From Alligator mississippiensis (Eukaryota > Chordata > Crocodylia > Alligatoridae): a stretch of 64,000 nucleotides of DNA. The stretch is taken from positions 171,314,933 to 171,378,932 of the forward strand of contig NC_081824.1 in NCBI RefSeq assembly GCF_030867095.1, read 5' to 3'. The position numbers were made by a program, and so were the translations under genes. Below the pieces are notes generated by a model. That model had not been told where the DNA came from. It did not search any database and saw only the letters and a list, made by a program, of their open reading frames with translations. This document shows, one piece after another, positions 1 through 12,900 of the stretch. Position 1 is the stretch's first letter; each line of letters begins with the position of its first letter.

Positions 1-815
1 TTGAGACACAACACATAAGTTCAGCAGTACCAAGAAAGCAAGGCAGAGAAGCAACCTACCCCAAAGACTTTACTGTTCAAGTGTATAGGCACACAAAATA
101 GTTACCACAAAGTAAAAAGGAGATGAAATTAAAAGCATGTTAGGTGTTCTGTAGTAAATATCCACTACCACTACTTTGGCTTAGCTTTTATTTCCCACAG
201 CACAAGTGAGCAGCTACTGCAGAATGCCTGATGTGGTAAATCTTGGTCCCCTATGATTCCGAGAAAGCTGCTTGATTTTTGCTTCTCTTTTCCCTGTCTT
301 TGTAAAGAACTCAGTTTCTTGGATGAAAACTGCTCTGTAATTCAAACTGTTAGTATGAAATGGTAACGGAAAAAGTTACTGGTTCAGAAGGGTAAGAACA
401 AAAATTCTTCAAAAACAAATAATGCTGCACTCCCCTCCTCTGACCTGTTTTTCCAGTGCTGTAAATGACAGGAACACCATGCAAGTGAAGATAGTTGGAA
501 AATAAATTAAATATTCAGGAAAAAAAAATTATGGCAAAAATAAAAATCCACTCAAAAATATGTCTCAAATACTACCATGCAATATTTGTTTGTACATAGG
601 AGCTTCCCATCCTAAAAAAACACCTCTAGAATTACCTCCATTATACACTGAATTAACCTAAAATAGTGATCACGTGAAGTTAAAATAAACCATCAACTTC
701 TCTATTTGCAAAAGCATAAGTAAGTTTTTCCCACTAACTTAAAAATAATTTTGTTGTATAAATCTTGGCTTTTATTATAATCTATCTATTTTAAGAGTAG
801 ACCTAGCACAATTCC

Positions 816-875
816 TACAAACCTGTTTAAAAACAGATCTGCATTATTTTTACAAACCTATTTAAAAACAGATCT
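816..875. repeat. Two-unit tandem duplication, 35-bp period
   Basis: A 25-base block (TACAAACCTRTTTAAAAACA then GATCT) occurs at 816-840 and again at 851-875 with one difference. Confidence 0.8.
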
Positions 876-1651
876 ATCACCTATACTTAAGGTGACATAT
901 AAACGGTGTTAAAACAAAAGTCATTGCCTGTATCAGATTACTAAAATGAGCAGGTACAGATCACCAGTTCAGTGTACTGCCAGCTTCAAGATATTATGCA
1001 TGGAAAATACAACAGTACCCATAATTCAGAAGTTAATTTGAATGTTTTAAAGTGCTATTCAAAACCAATTTCAGGCCATAATAGCGGATATAATACATTA
1101 CAGGTAATATAATGAGCAACTGATTAGGAAGACTGAATCAGCTTAAGTGTGTTGTGAAAAAAATCATGTGTACGTTTAAATATTAACAATCAGAATTTGT
1201 GCATGAAACACAATCACACAACCTGTTATTCTAATGCTACTCATAATAAACTGATATTCTTTACTGAGAAATGTGGGGTCATAAATGAATAAAGAGGCTG
1301 CTCTGAAAGATAAAAAAAGGATCAGAGAATTAAGAAAATGACATGTATAAACAAGGAATTTATTGAAACCATGTTTAATCATGTGAAAAAAAACTTGGTA
1401 TATTTTCTTAAAAGTCAGGTGTATGTATTAGTCTAACCCTGACAGCTCTAACCTCTCACAAGTGACATGTGTGAGACTTCACACAGACAGATAACAAACC
1501 TTGACAACATTGCTGGACTAATATTTTTCTTATAAACCGGTATTTGAACAAATTTCTCCTTTGTATTATACACAAGCATGCTGTCCTTCAAAATCAAGCA
1601 TAACAATACAAGTCTGGTTTCGCTTTGAATTGCCATCAAAATGTTTATGGT

Positions 1652-1695
1652 AGCACAAAGGTGATGTCTCTTGAGCACAAAGGTGATGTCTCTTG
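1652..1695. repeat. Perfect 22-bp tandem duplication
   Basis: The unit starting AGCACAAAGGTGATGTCTCT is repeated back to back without a mismatch, pointing to a recent replication-slippage event. Confidence 0.9.
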
Positions 1696-2729
1696 CAGCA
1701 CCTAGTAGAAGCAGACTTCATTGAAGAAAAACTGTAAGCCCTTAGAAACACTGACCCAAATCAGTTAAGTGTGATACTACATTCAACCAGGTTTATCTCA
1801 AACCGGTTTCACCATTTTCAAACTGGTTTGTGTTCTGGCACATGCTATAGAAAGCTCAATAGCATAGCTTAGTATATGGTATACTATAGATATTCATGGA
1901 AGTGCAGGCTGAGCTTTTAGGTTGAGCTTTCTGTAAGGTACAGAGACATATCTGCAATGTGGAGTTATGACCTGAGCCTTAGTGGAATGAGATTTCTCCT
2001 GTCTAGGTGATTCTCCTGGCCAAAACTTGAACAGCTGACACAGTCTGAAAATAACAGCCTCAGGGGTGAAACAGGTTGCCCTTTAACACTTTCAACAAAG
2101 GACAGAAATATTATACACATACAACTGCAAAAAATTAGCCTACTGAAATAAAATGACAATATTCTTGTGGCATTCAATGCATATCACTTCACTGCACCCA
2201 CAAATGAGCAAGTTGTGGACTAGCGCAAAAAAAAAAAAATGTGGTAAAAAGACTAACTGACAGAATTCAGAATTTACTTTAAACAGAAATTTCTGGTGAG
2301 ACCCAAGAAAGGATTCTATGGTTGTGAAAAATCACATACAGGGACTCACCATGAAGGTGTAGGTCTCTTCATTTCTTGCTTATGTTGAGGACTACCAAAA
2401 CAGCTGTTTAAAAAGTGATAAAGAGGACAAATAGCCAAAGAGTTCATTAGTCAACACTAAGTTATGGTCAGAGAAAAAAATTCCTTCACTGGCAAGAAAA
2501 CATGCGAGACCTTTGAGAAATTTTACCAATGGAATATGTGAGAATATGGTGCAGCCTTGCATAGGAGGATGATTTACTGATATTGTTGCTGAATATATAC
2601 ACATCGAGCTAAACTGATTGTTTCAAAGGAAGTAAATAGTTCAATGCAACTGAAATCAAAGTTGCTTAGTGGCAAGCTGACTATCCACTGCCTAGACAGA
2701 AAATCGTAAGTGAATTAGATTAAATTAAA

Positions 2730-2865
2730 GTGTGTTTTAAATCAGAATGAGTGTGTGCACAAAGATAGGAAAATAACCCTCTTTAAATCCACACCTTTAG
2801 TTGTTTTGCAGGAGCTTTCCTAAGTGTCCCCATGTAGACAAGCCCTTAGTCCCAGCGTGGAGAAG
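2730..2865. repeat. Dispersed repeat fragment, family unknown
   Basis: AAATCCACACCTTTAGTTGT and CCATGTAGACAAGCCC resemble a TIR element end. A related ACACCTTTAGTTAACTC block occurs near 50750. Boundaries are not defined. Confidence 0.4.
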
Positions 2866-3013
2866 AGATGTAATGCTTTCTGAAATGATCACTTGTAGGA
2901 GCAATTTCCTACAGATGACCAGCAGGTTACCCAAGTAGGGAGACCTTTGAATTCCTTGTCTCTTTTGATGGAGGGCTGTGGGCCAATCAAAGCATTGAAC
3001 TGATGGTGCAATG

Positions 3014-3277
3014 CAGTGGAGGCCAACCTTTTTGGCAGACATGCTACAAATTAGCCCCACCCCCTCCCCGAGTGTTACTTTGATCCGTTTCCCTTGCACG
3101 ATGTGTTACTCTACTTTCTGCTCCCTGCCCTGTACTCCCTGACCAAGCTGCTATTCCATTTTGCTTTCTGCTCTGTGCCCCCTGCATAGTCTGATGCCCT
3201 GCTTTCTGCTCCCTGCATCCTCAGTCTGCTGCATGCCTCACATAGAGACTGCCTGTGCCAAAAGCTGGCCATCTCTG
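3014..3277. mobile_element. Non-autonomous hAT-like element with CTGCTTTCTGCTCC repeats
   Basis: The ends form imperfect inverted repeats: CAGTGGAGGCCAACC on the left and CAGAGATGGCCAGC on the right when reverse complemented, both followed by a TTTTGGCA motif. The interior is a degenerate tandem of CTGCTTTCTGCTCCCTGC units. Flanking 8-mers (GTGCAATG, GTATAACG) match only partly, so the target duplication is weak. Confidence 0.5.
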
Positions 3278-4282
3278 GTATAACGTTTCCATCAGTAACC
3301 TCAGCTTTTTTCTGTGACCCAGATATGCCGTGATGTGAAATCAGACATCTTGAAAAAAAACTCAAGAGCCACAAACCAGTCCACAGGATACAGGGAAGGG
3401 ATTAGAAGTAAGGGTCACCATAAAGAACCTGAAGTCAACAACAAAGGGGTTGCACTGCCAAAGACAGAATGGGTTTCCAATCACCTTCCGTTTTTGATAT
3501 TAGGAAGCAAGTAAAATTTAAAAGTCTCCTACCCTTTAATATGCATGGCATTTCTTTACTACTCATAATTGAATCAGAGGCTCTTGCTTCACATTCCTCA
3601 TGAGAAAGGCCAATTAAGAGGGATGGGGATGGTAGAAAGGGGATAGGAAGAGTTATGTCAGAATACTTCCCTTGTTGACAACACTTAGGCCCTATTAGGG
3701 CTGGTGTTTCCCAAGGCCTCCTGAAAATAGGACAGGCAGTTAGAATCTGAGGGTTATAACTAGATCACCTCTCAAGAGTTATCTAGTTCCACCCTGAAAA
3801 AAGGGTTTGGAAGGGGGGAAAACCCAAAGATGGTCCAGCCAGACTACTGACATGTGGGTTAAAACTGATGTTTCTCTGAAATCCAGAGTTGCTGAGCTGT
3901 GGAAGCCAGCAAAGAATCACCTCTGATAATGTCACTGCCTCTTCTTCAATGGATCCAAGAATGAGTTCTGTGAATAGTACCAAGACTGTAGTCTATGCAG
4001 GACAATTACAGAACAGCTAAGACAATCGTCTGAACTACAGGAACATGGAGATCTTAAGGTAGCTCTGGAATCTCTTGGATAGGAAGCTCTTTACCCACAG
4101 CACTATTAGAGAGCTGAGTGCCCTCAGATGAGAGCTCCTCAATGGTAACAGGAACCTTTCCTGAGAATTCAGGTCATCAACAGTTAGGGGGTCTCAAGCA
4201 GCAACTACTGACTTGGCTGTTGAGCCTGACTCATCAAATACTGCTTGGAGTGCAAGTAGACCACTGCTGTAGAAAACTTCAG

Positions 4283-5674
4283 TTAGTCATGCTGGTCTTT
4301 TGAATGGATCAATACAATTAAGAGAGTTGGTCCCACAACAGAAGATTGTACTTCAGTGTCTGGTATTTCATTACTCTCAACTGAAAGCTTACTGAGGAGT
4401 ACACTTTCCTTACACAGAGGTCTAATTTCTTTGAATCCTTCTCCTTCGGGGTAGACTTGGCTGGCCCTCACTTCTTCAAATCCTCTTGAGCTGCTTGTGT
4501 TAGAAGTGTACCAGAGAAAACACTGGCAAAGTATATTCCTTAAATGAGTGCCTGGCATTTCAAACCCTTTAGGTGAGCGCCTGGTATTTCCCATCAACTC
4601 TCTTTGAAATTGCTGGAACTGCCAAATCATTCTGGCAATATTGAGCAGTCTGTCAAGAATGAATATAGAAAGTTGCAGGATATCTGGAAGCTTGTACTGC
4701 TTTTCCTGGATGACATCCAATGGGATAGCCATCATCTTTGCCGTTATTTTTAGCAAATCTTGTAAAATCTTTAGCTTGCCCACAGAAATAGTGGATGCAG
4801 GGAGTCAGGGCAAGAGCTTACTTGTCTGCTGGGGACACAATGGCCAACGGCTAATAAATTTCAGGAGATTGCCCATCTCAACTCTATTCTACTTCTCCCC
4901 ACAAGTTCAGGGTAAGGAAGAAGAGCCCGTGACAAATGCTGCTGTTTCTTTGGCATAGGGAATCTAGTTCTGTACACCAGAGGGTCAGCAGCCTTTCATT
5001 AACAGTGTGCCAAATTAGCACAGCTCAATCCTACATCAGGGCATGGGCAGCAGTTCTTAGATATTCCACCACTAAGCATCACATTCTAGTATAAAATGTA
5101 CTAACACAGATTATATAAACTAATTTTGGCATGCTTGGCAGGCCAGATTAAATCTCTTTGCAAAACGGATTGAGGCCTGTGGGTCCTAGATTGCCAGCCC
5201 CTGCTGTAGACTGTAGATGAAGTCAATTCTCTAGAGCAAAAGTAGTTCTTCCCATCCACCTCCCAAGAGGGCAACAGTATGTCCATAGTCTGTACAGACA
5301 GTGAAAGAGGATTCAGTAGCAAGCACCGGGAGGACTGCTTTGTGTTCCCAGAGATCTTCTGGCACATGCCAGGGATACTTACCTGGACTTACTATGAAGT
5401 CCCATTGTCTCAACTCACAGAGGTGATGTTTACTTCTGGGAAGAAGTTCTGCTGTGGTAACAAATGTCCCTTCACAAATGAAAAGTGAGTCAGTGACTAG
5501 TGTTTCAGTGACAGTATAGTAGGGATGCCAAGACAGAGTTAATACATAGCCAGCATTAAAGAATGTCACCACTGTGATGGAAACAGACTCAAGAGTAGCC
5601 CTAGATGCCATGATGGCTGGTGCTGACACAAAATGCCAAACATGGCCCTCTCCTAGCAAAAGTAGCAGTAGCAT
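4283..5674 (-). other. Two unexplained minus-strand open frames
   Basis: Frames of 147 codons (5231-5674) and 166 codons (4283-4783) lie on the same strand. The first begins with a hydrophobic MLLLLLLG segment and is rich in W, Y and F. I recognise no family. Frames of this size can arise by chance in a window this large. A decayed mobile-element fossil is possible. No function is assigned. Confidence 0.2.
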
Positions 5675-5958
5675 GGTCCTTGGAACAAGAAGAGATTAGC
5701 ACTAAGAATTTGAATTTTGGTGCTTCCACATTCTCACAGAACTATAACAGTTTTGGATTAACAAGCCTTAGAAGAGGTTCTGTGTTCCCTCTTTAGAAAA
5801 GGGGATCAGTACCTGTTATTTACAACCCATCTTTAGAGTACATCTCTGATGCAGCTGACAAGCGGGATTTATGCAAAGCAGTTCAGAAGGCTCCAGCTGT
5901 GTCCTGGCTCAGCTGGGTGTAAACTAACAATTAGAGCTTGTGGGAGGAACTTCTAAAT

Positions 5959-6110
5959 CAATAGTTTTCACCTTGGGGGTCCACAAACTATGTCTAAGGG
6001 GTCTGCAAAAGAGGGCTATGATCAATCAAAAGTATGCGATTCAAAGGAGTCCACACCTCCATTCAAATTTTTTCATGGGTCCACAAATGAAAAAAGGTTG
6101 AAAACCACTG
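5959..6110. mobile_element. hAT MITE (152 bp) with 8-bp target duplication
   Basis: Terminal inverted repeats are CAATAGTTTTCACC on the left and CAGTGGTTTTCAACC on the right (reverse complement). Flanking 8-mers are TTCTAAAT and TTCTAAAC, 7 of 8 identical. The internal GGTCCACAAA also recurs near both ends. Confidence 0.85.
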
Positions 6111-6898
6111 TTCTAAACCTTATGAAGCATGCATTGATCTTTTCAAAAGGAAGAGCTTCCATTTCACCTCACTCACCTTTAGGATCTTTTTGAAGAATGA
6201 TTTAAAAATCAAAACAGCACATCAGATCATAGCTCTCCAAACCACAGCAGCCACCAAAAAGTGACACTATTCACAAGCACAGCAGCATTGCAGAACAGGT
6301 AATTCTGAAAGCCAGGTGACATTAAGTCTGTCATGCAGGGATATTGTGTGGGAGAGGACCTATATGGAGCAACTGGTAAAGAAAACATACTGACATGACA
6401 CTTGCAATAACCTACTATTAGCTAACAGCACAGAACTAAAGGGATCCACCTTGTAGCAAAGAGCTGCAAGAAGGAATTGAGGACAGCTACAGTTGCTCTG
6501 ATTTTTATGTCTTAATCTATAGGAATTGGGAGGATACGTGGGGCACAGTCCTTCGCAACAGATAGCAAAATTCTGTTCTTCAAAAAAAATCTGATCTCAT
6601 GCACAAGGGATACAAAAATACTGAGCATTGGAATCTATGGGTCAACCACTCGAAGAACGGTCATGCTTGTCTACGGGATCCCTTTACCTCATTTTCCTAC
6701 TGATCTTTAATTGATATATTATACTCAGACAACTCCATTAGTATAAGCGTTTTTTAAACCACTCCATAGGGCAATCCATACCCATAAAGTCACGTAAATG
6801 CCTGAATTCATTTGAAAGCTTTATTTTGGCCTGACCTAGGGACCTAGACTTCTGCAGCATGAGCATTCTCAGAAGCAATCCAGTTCAAGAACCTAGGT

Positions 6899-7072
6899 GC
6901 TAAGGATGTTTATACATGTGCTCTGAGAGGAAAGGGGGTAGGTGAAGGGCTTTAATTAGAGCAGCTCTGGATATAGATTTGGAGTCCATTTGGAGCAATT
7001 TCAAAAAGCATCCATCCAAACCTCTGTAATTAGTGCACATCAGAGCAGCCTCGATGCATGTGTATAGGTGCC
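6899..7072. mobile_element. Foldback-type MITE related to those at 50.1 and 60.8 kb
   Basis: Ends are AAGGATGTTTATACATGTGC and, reverse complemented, AAGGCACCTATACACATGC. The arms continue with GAGCAGCTCT/GAGGCTGCTCTG and AATTA blocks as in the other two copies. The exact termini are obscured by the hAT inserted at its right edge. Confidence 0.55.
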
Positions 7073-7078
7073 TTAGAG

Positions 7079-7364
7079 CGGTGCTTCTCAAAGTGGTGGT
7101 CTGCGGACTGGTGCGAGTTGCCAGGAAAGAAAGAAATACATTTTCAGAAGCATAACATTGATATGTCATAGCACCACAGTTCATACGTTCCAACACTCCA
7201 GCTGACGTCATGTCGTGCAAGGTGAGGAAAGAGAAAGAAACTACCGGTCACGCATTTGTGTAGCGCTGTTACACGCAGTTGCTGCCACCGGCTGAACCGG
7301 GCACCGGTCCCTGGCCCACTGGAAAATTGCCAGTCCGCCACATCAGATAGTTTGAGAAGCACTG
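7079..7364. mobile_element. hAT MITE (286 bp) with perfect target duplication CCTTAGAG
   Basis: Left end CGGTGCTTCTCAAAG and right end (reverse complement) CAGTGCTTCTCAAAC form the TIR, each followed by a GGCGGACTGG-like block. CCTTAGAG flanks both sides exactly (7071-7078, 7365-7372). The GC- and CpG-containing body suggests it is younger than its host repeats. Confidence 0.93.
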
Positions 7365-7372
7365 CCTTAGAG

Positions 7373-8055
7373 TACAGACATATGTGAAACAGACTGGTTT
7401 AAATCTGAATCACCCAACATACATACCTGTTAAACCCATTTAAAGCTGCCTGGAGCAGTTCAAAAGTTTACTTGGAAAATCAAGGATTCCTTTAAACCAG
7501 TTCAAAGTTACATGGAGACACCAAGCATTCTATGACATGGGTCTGGTTGGTCCTCCAGGTATCCCACACTATCATTCCTCACCCCCTCCACTGCTGCAAC
7601 TGGCCATCCTGGTACAGTAACAGAACTCTACTCCTCCCTCCTTCCCCTCCAGTTCTGGGAACTCAAAAGTGGGGGTACACTGCAGAGTTTGGTCAACTGC
7701 AGGTTATTTAAATTTTACTTAACTAAAGTTTAGGAGAAGGGAAAACAGAAAAGTGAAAAGCTCTCAGTCACAGATCATCTACCCCATAAAATTCCCAAAG
7801 TATAGGTGCAAGCACTCCCCACACCCATTCACCCACTGCAAGGGCATGCATGCTGGGCTGGATGCTCATTCTCACTTGCTGGCGTTGGTGCCACAGCACT
7901 TTACACATAATTGTGAACCTGTTCCCCATCAGTGACATCTGGGAACAGTTCAACTGTTGTGCGTGTCCACAACTTGAAAGTCTTGTGCTCCAGATCAAGG
8001 CTGAAAAGCATCTATACTCTACTAAGTCCCCAGGGAGGTATGACTGTTAGGTGCT
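7373..8055. repeat. Unclassified ~700-bp interspersed repeat, copy 1
   Basis: It shares collinear blocks with 39090-39790: AACTGGTTTAAA-type start, CTATGACAYRRGYCTGG, CCTCCAGGTA, TTTAGGAGA, GGTGCAAGCACTCCCC, CATGCTGGGC, TCAGTGACA and CAACTGTTGTG. The start resembles the AAACCGGTTT TIR element at 13.35 kb, so a DNA-transposon origin is likely. No coding potential is recognised. Confidence 0.6.
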
Positions 8056-9801
8056 AAGGCACACCAACACCACCAAATTCAGTATAAAGCACAATACTCA
8101 GGGAAACTCTTGCTTGAAAATAAGGCTGTGGGTGATAGTGCCCAGCTTTTTTTTTTTGTTACAATAGCTTACTGTATGGCTGCCCAACTTCTAAACAGAT
8201 GGGAACCGAATGTCCCATGAGCCACCCCAGCAGGGCTCCCCCTCCATCACTACACCATGCACGTATGCAGATACTGCCCTCCATCCATCACCACACTGCA
8301 AGGCCTAGGGCTCACTCTCAGCTCCCTGTGCAGCATCACACTAGGACAGGGCAGAAAGTGGAAACTAAAAGAGGGAAGGGAATCCTAGAGACTTAGGCTG
8401 CTATTGCAGCCAGAACAATGGGGGAAAAGGGAGGTAGAAGCAGGGTGGAAGCCAGACAAGATCCCAGGTACTACAATTTAATCCTTCACAGGCCATATGT
8501 GGCTTGCAGGCCACCCAGAGCTGGCCTCAGGGGTGGGCAATGTGGGCGATTGCTTAGGGAGCCGTGATCAGGGGGTGCCAAACACACACACACGAGCAGC
8601 CCAAGCTCACAGCAGCATTCTCTCCCTGCCCCGGGCAGGAGCAGTGATGTCCAGCCCAGCTCAGCCCAGCCCACCCTCAGCTGCTGGTCAGGAGGAGCCA
8701 GGCTGGGTAAGCACAGGTGGGATAGTGCCTGCTCCCATCCTCTCACCTTGCTGCTGCATAGCAGGAGCAGCAATGTCTGCCCGGTACACCGTGCTGCTCC
8801 ACCTCCATGCTGGACTGTGCCCCATGACTGTATCAGTGCCACTGACCAGGAGGGGGGTGGGCAGCATCAAAACACAAGTCAGCCCAGGGTGCCATCTTCC
8901 TAAGGTCAGCTGGGAAGCTACCTGTTGAACAGCCGTGGCTTACAGGTTAGCATACTTGCTCTGGAAGTGAAAGATCTGGGTTCTAGCCTCTCCTCTAGCC
9001 TGAAGAGACTCAAACACATATCTCCCACTTCCCAAGCAAGTGCCCCAACTACAAAGCTATATAATAGGCTGCATGTGGGGCACCTTCCACCTCTATTGTT
9101 GAAACTGGAAACTCTTGCTTTTTTCTCTTTCTTTCTGTCCTAAGACTGTACAGCCAGGAATGCAAAGGTCAATCTGAAGAGCATAACAGGCCTTTAAGAA
9201 GGGACAAGGCCTTTTTCAGCTACGTTTGCTTTACAGTTTGTTGTATGATAGCATTATTCCCCCCGCCTTTTTACATAGTTGCTAATCATATAAATAAACC
9301 TATTTTTTTATATCTCTGCTAATTGAGAAGGGTAATCCATTTATAAAATGTTTGCTTTTATTTAATCCTAATGCTTGCCTGGTTTCCTAAGTAGACATTC
9401 AATTACATCGTTATATTGTAGCTACAGAAAATCTATAAAAACAGGTTTACAATGTGCATCAAACTTTTTAAAGCATTTTAAACTTCTCAGTGAATACACA
9501 GCTGCTGCAGGCCACTTTTATTGAGTGAAAAAAGCCATTAGCAGCATAACTTTATTAGACTATAAAAATCAGAGAAAAAGAAAAGAAAATATGTAAACAA
9601 TTATTAAACTTTGCTTTCAACATAATTTGAGAGAAAAGCATCAATGTTTTCAAAGTTGAGTTCAGCAACTAATTACATACCAAAGCATGTAAAGAATTAA
9701 TCTGATTGTTGGTGGTAAAAGACTTCTACAACTTCTTAAGTCATTAGCAATCATCCACTTAGATGTCTGTATTATTGGAAGATATTAATATGTGAACTAA
9801 C

Positions 9802-9921
9802 CTGCAGACACGGGCTGGAAAGTACAGCTTCTGCCAAGATCGACAAAGATATTTTGAGTGATCAATCACACGGATCCAGTCTAGTTCATCCATGGATACC
9901 TCAATGTAGTAGGAATATGAC
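9802..9921 (-). CDS. BTBD9: BTBD9 coding exon 5 (first discoidin-like domain, end)
   Basis: This 120-bp exon encodes residues 345-384 ([18 protein letters not shown] ... [12 protein letters not shown]). Acceptor is CAATTCAAAG and donor is GTTAGT. It is the last BTBD9 exon in the window: the continuation that begins YIRIVGTHNT in the family is not found between 1 and 9801 on either strand. Confidence 0.95.
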
Positions 9922-12900
9922 CTTTGAATTGTCAAAAATAACAGTTAGAATAAAAGCAGTAAATATCTGGATTCTAACTTCACACAATGCTTTCTGGATG
10001 TTAGTACCCAAGTTAAAAAAAAAAAAGAATTTTTGCATGCATGCCCATATCTAGTCAGCTATAAGGATGTCAATGTTTCAAACTAGCTTTGAAAATAAAT
10101 TCACGTGTAATCATGTTTGAGATAATTTCAAAACTACTTAAAGTGTCAAAATTCACAATCCCCAGTAATAAGATGAGACCATCTTCCCAGAAAAGATATG
10201 ATGAGACATTAAATTCAGGCACTGTACATGCCTAAGCCATAAAGAAATAATTTGTATTCCTCTAGCACAGGCTAAATTTAAGACCAACACTGCAGTTATT
10301 TCTATAGCCACATCAACAAGGAAAATAGGAAGAGATTTAGCAGATCATAAATGCCAGTCTCAAAATCTTCAACAGAGAAGGCAAACTTGCTTTGTATCAT
10401 GATCCCTGTTTTCATGTACTGTCTCTGTCACTCTTGACCTCAGGTATTTTTTTACAGACTCTCACTATCAAACGTGCCTGTAGTTATCCATCAGACATTC
10501 AAAAACCAAAATTACCACACACCATCACAAACAACACAGTCATAGCCCCAATTGCCCAGTTTAGAAATCTGGCATTTGCAGGGAGGAAAACCCAAGCTAG
10601 CCCTGCTTGGTTTTAGAACTATCCTGGGCTCACTTCTTCCAGAAGCTCTCCCTACTAGACCTTCGGCACTACATTGCTACATTAGAATGAAAAAGCAAAA
10701 CCTTGATCTGGGGACTGGGAGAGGGTGAGGAAAGGGGGTGCAGATTGGAAAACAGTCAACTTCACACCCATCTGACAGAAGCTCAGGCAAGGGAGAAAGG
10801 GAAGAAGGCTTCTTCATCTTTAGCAGAATAGGAAAACTCCAAGATCCCTTTCAGATTTGTTTAGCTCAGGCAGGCATTTCAAGGTCCCCAGTTTACTTCA
10901 AAATTATAATCCTTTTGCAGAGAAATACAACTTTCACAGACTGGAATGGAGTTGAGGCATATTATCATCTTGGTAAACCTTCACTAAGAGAAGATCCTCA
11001 TGATTATGCTAAATTAGAGTTTACCAGGCAAAGAGCAGCCCATTTCCCTTAGATGCAATACCTTTAATCCTCATAACTTCAGGCCAAACCCTGCGTTCTC
11101 TTCTAAAAGGCTTTACTGTGAGTTAACAACAAGCTCTCTTAACATAGGTGACAATCTTCACAAGAAGAGGCTCTGAAGAAGACCAGTCAGAACTTCCACC
11201 ACTTCTCAAAAAGTATGGTATGAGCTTCCAGTTTTCACCTCACCTTCCAACTCAAAAACTTCTAATTTGGTTTAAATCTGCTAGTCTTAATATTGGTGTT
11301 TTCAGCTTTTTGAGCAGGGGTGAGGCAGAGAGGGATTTAAAGTGGTAGTCATGTAGGATAATGAGGTTTGCAAAAGCCTTAAAAGAGTTTGATGCTTTTG
11401 AAAATCCTGTCCATAGCAAAGACTAGTTTATCCATCCAGAAAGAAAGTTAGAGGACCTTACCACATAAATGTTTTATGAGCTTTAAAGACCGCAACAACC
11501 AAAGGTGTATTGTACAGTTCCTAGACATTCTGCATAGTGTACAAGCTGTGCAACGGGCATTAGCAAGCCCATTGTAGAGCAGCTGCATCACATGGTGACC
11601 CTATACGACCCCACTAAAATTATTCACAGCTTGGATAAAGCAATTGCTGTTCCCTTTTCTCTGTAACATGAAGGAATGGGAGAGTCAAATGGTGAGGAGT
11701 TAGAGAGCCTAACACCATCTGTACTCTCTGATACTGCAGAGATGCTCTGTTTACCTGTGCTCTTATTTGTTGATTTGAGGAGACCATGTAAAAAGGAAAA
11801 TTCACCTTATAAATATGGGTTGATTACCACATCAATAACAAAATTACCTATATTTACAGAAGAATAACTTCCCTTTTGCAAGGGCAATGTGGACAGTTAT
11901 CCATACTAATATTTATGCACAAGATTAATGTGTGGGTAAAACACACAGCTACAAATTTTTTCATGGGTGTAAAACAGACACTCAGCGGTCAAAGTTTTAG
12001 TGCAGGTACTTTAAAAGAGAAGGAAAGCTAGGGGGTGGAGGTGGGAAAGAAGGGAGTATAAGTTTACAGTGGTATCCTTCAGAATAGCACAACATGCCTC
12101 TGCAATTGCTAACACATGCTCAACTAGCAGTAAGGTACTGCACCATCTAAGATGATCAATGGATAGCTGACTAATCTCTGGCTTTTGGGTTATGGCTTCA
12201 GACAACAGGGTTATTGGGGTGAAAACTGCCATGAATAAACTGAGACAGAGGTTAAGTAACTTGCCAGTGGGGAAATACAGACAGGAAATCAAACATCTAG
12301 CTTTTCCCAGAAAAGCAAAAAGAACTTTAAAGAGAGCTGAAGGGGAAGTGTAGGGGTAAGATCTTAAATAATTCTAACATGAATATTTCTAAAATGAAGA
12401 TCAAATCAAACCAGTTGGCAAGTCAATCTGGACCAGCACTGGTTCCTGCCAAAAACTTGAAAGGAACATGCAAAAGACCTAGTGGTAAGTAATTTTGGGA
12501 TGAAGTGCCTTAAACAAGAAGATTCTTGCTAGTTTCAGGCAGTTAGTAGTGGACTTGCACCTTGGAATATAGGAGGAAATATTATACAAGTTCATATCTT
12601 CTTTAATGTAGTCATAGATTGCTTCATTATCCATGTAAACAACTAACTCTTCTGAATTCTACCAGCTCTTGGTTTGGTTGCTTGATCTCTTGTGACAAGT
12701 AGTTGAATACATTAATTATGCAAAGTACTTGCCTTAATTAGCTTTAAAATATAATATAGTCCAATGTTCCCAGTGGGGAAAAAGGAGAAGCATATACTTA
12801 CATAAGTTTTGAGTTAACTTTAGTTTGACCATAAAAATTAAAATGTAAGTAGTTAAAATAGGACTGTCTAACTGGCCTGCAAGGTGTTAATGTGCGACTC

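Larger units (their letters stand above)
1..9801 (-). other. BTBD9 intron after coding exon 5 (incomplete) with dispersed repeats
   Basis: AT-rich intron. No further BTBD9 exon or other host exon is recognised. It holds the tandem duplications at 816-875 and 1652-1695, an AAACCGGTTT-type repeat fragment about 1755-1845, the hAT-like elements listed separately, and a hAT-like GC-rich block at about 8490-8920 (TGGCTTGCAGGCCACCC). Confidence 0.8.

Noticed and set aside
816-1695. CRISPR-like direct repeats
   Set aside because: Only two units each and no spacers of regular size; these are simple tandem duplications in a eukaryotic intron.
1-9801. Remaining BTBD9 exons (second discoidin-like domain)
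   Set aside because: I looked for YIRIVGTHNT-, NYDWDSGY- and RLLLWD-like translations on the minus strand and found none.
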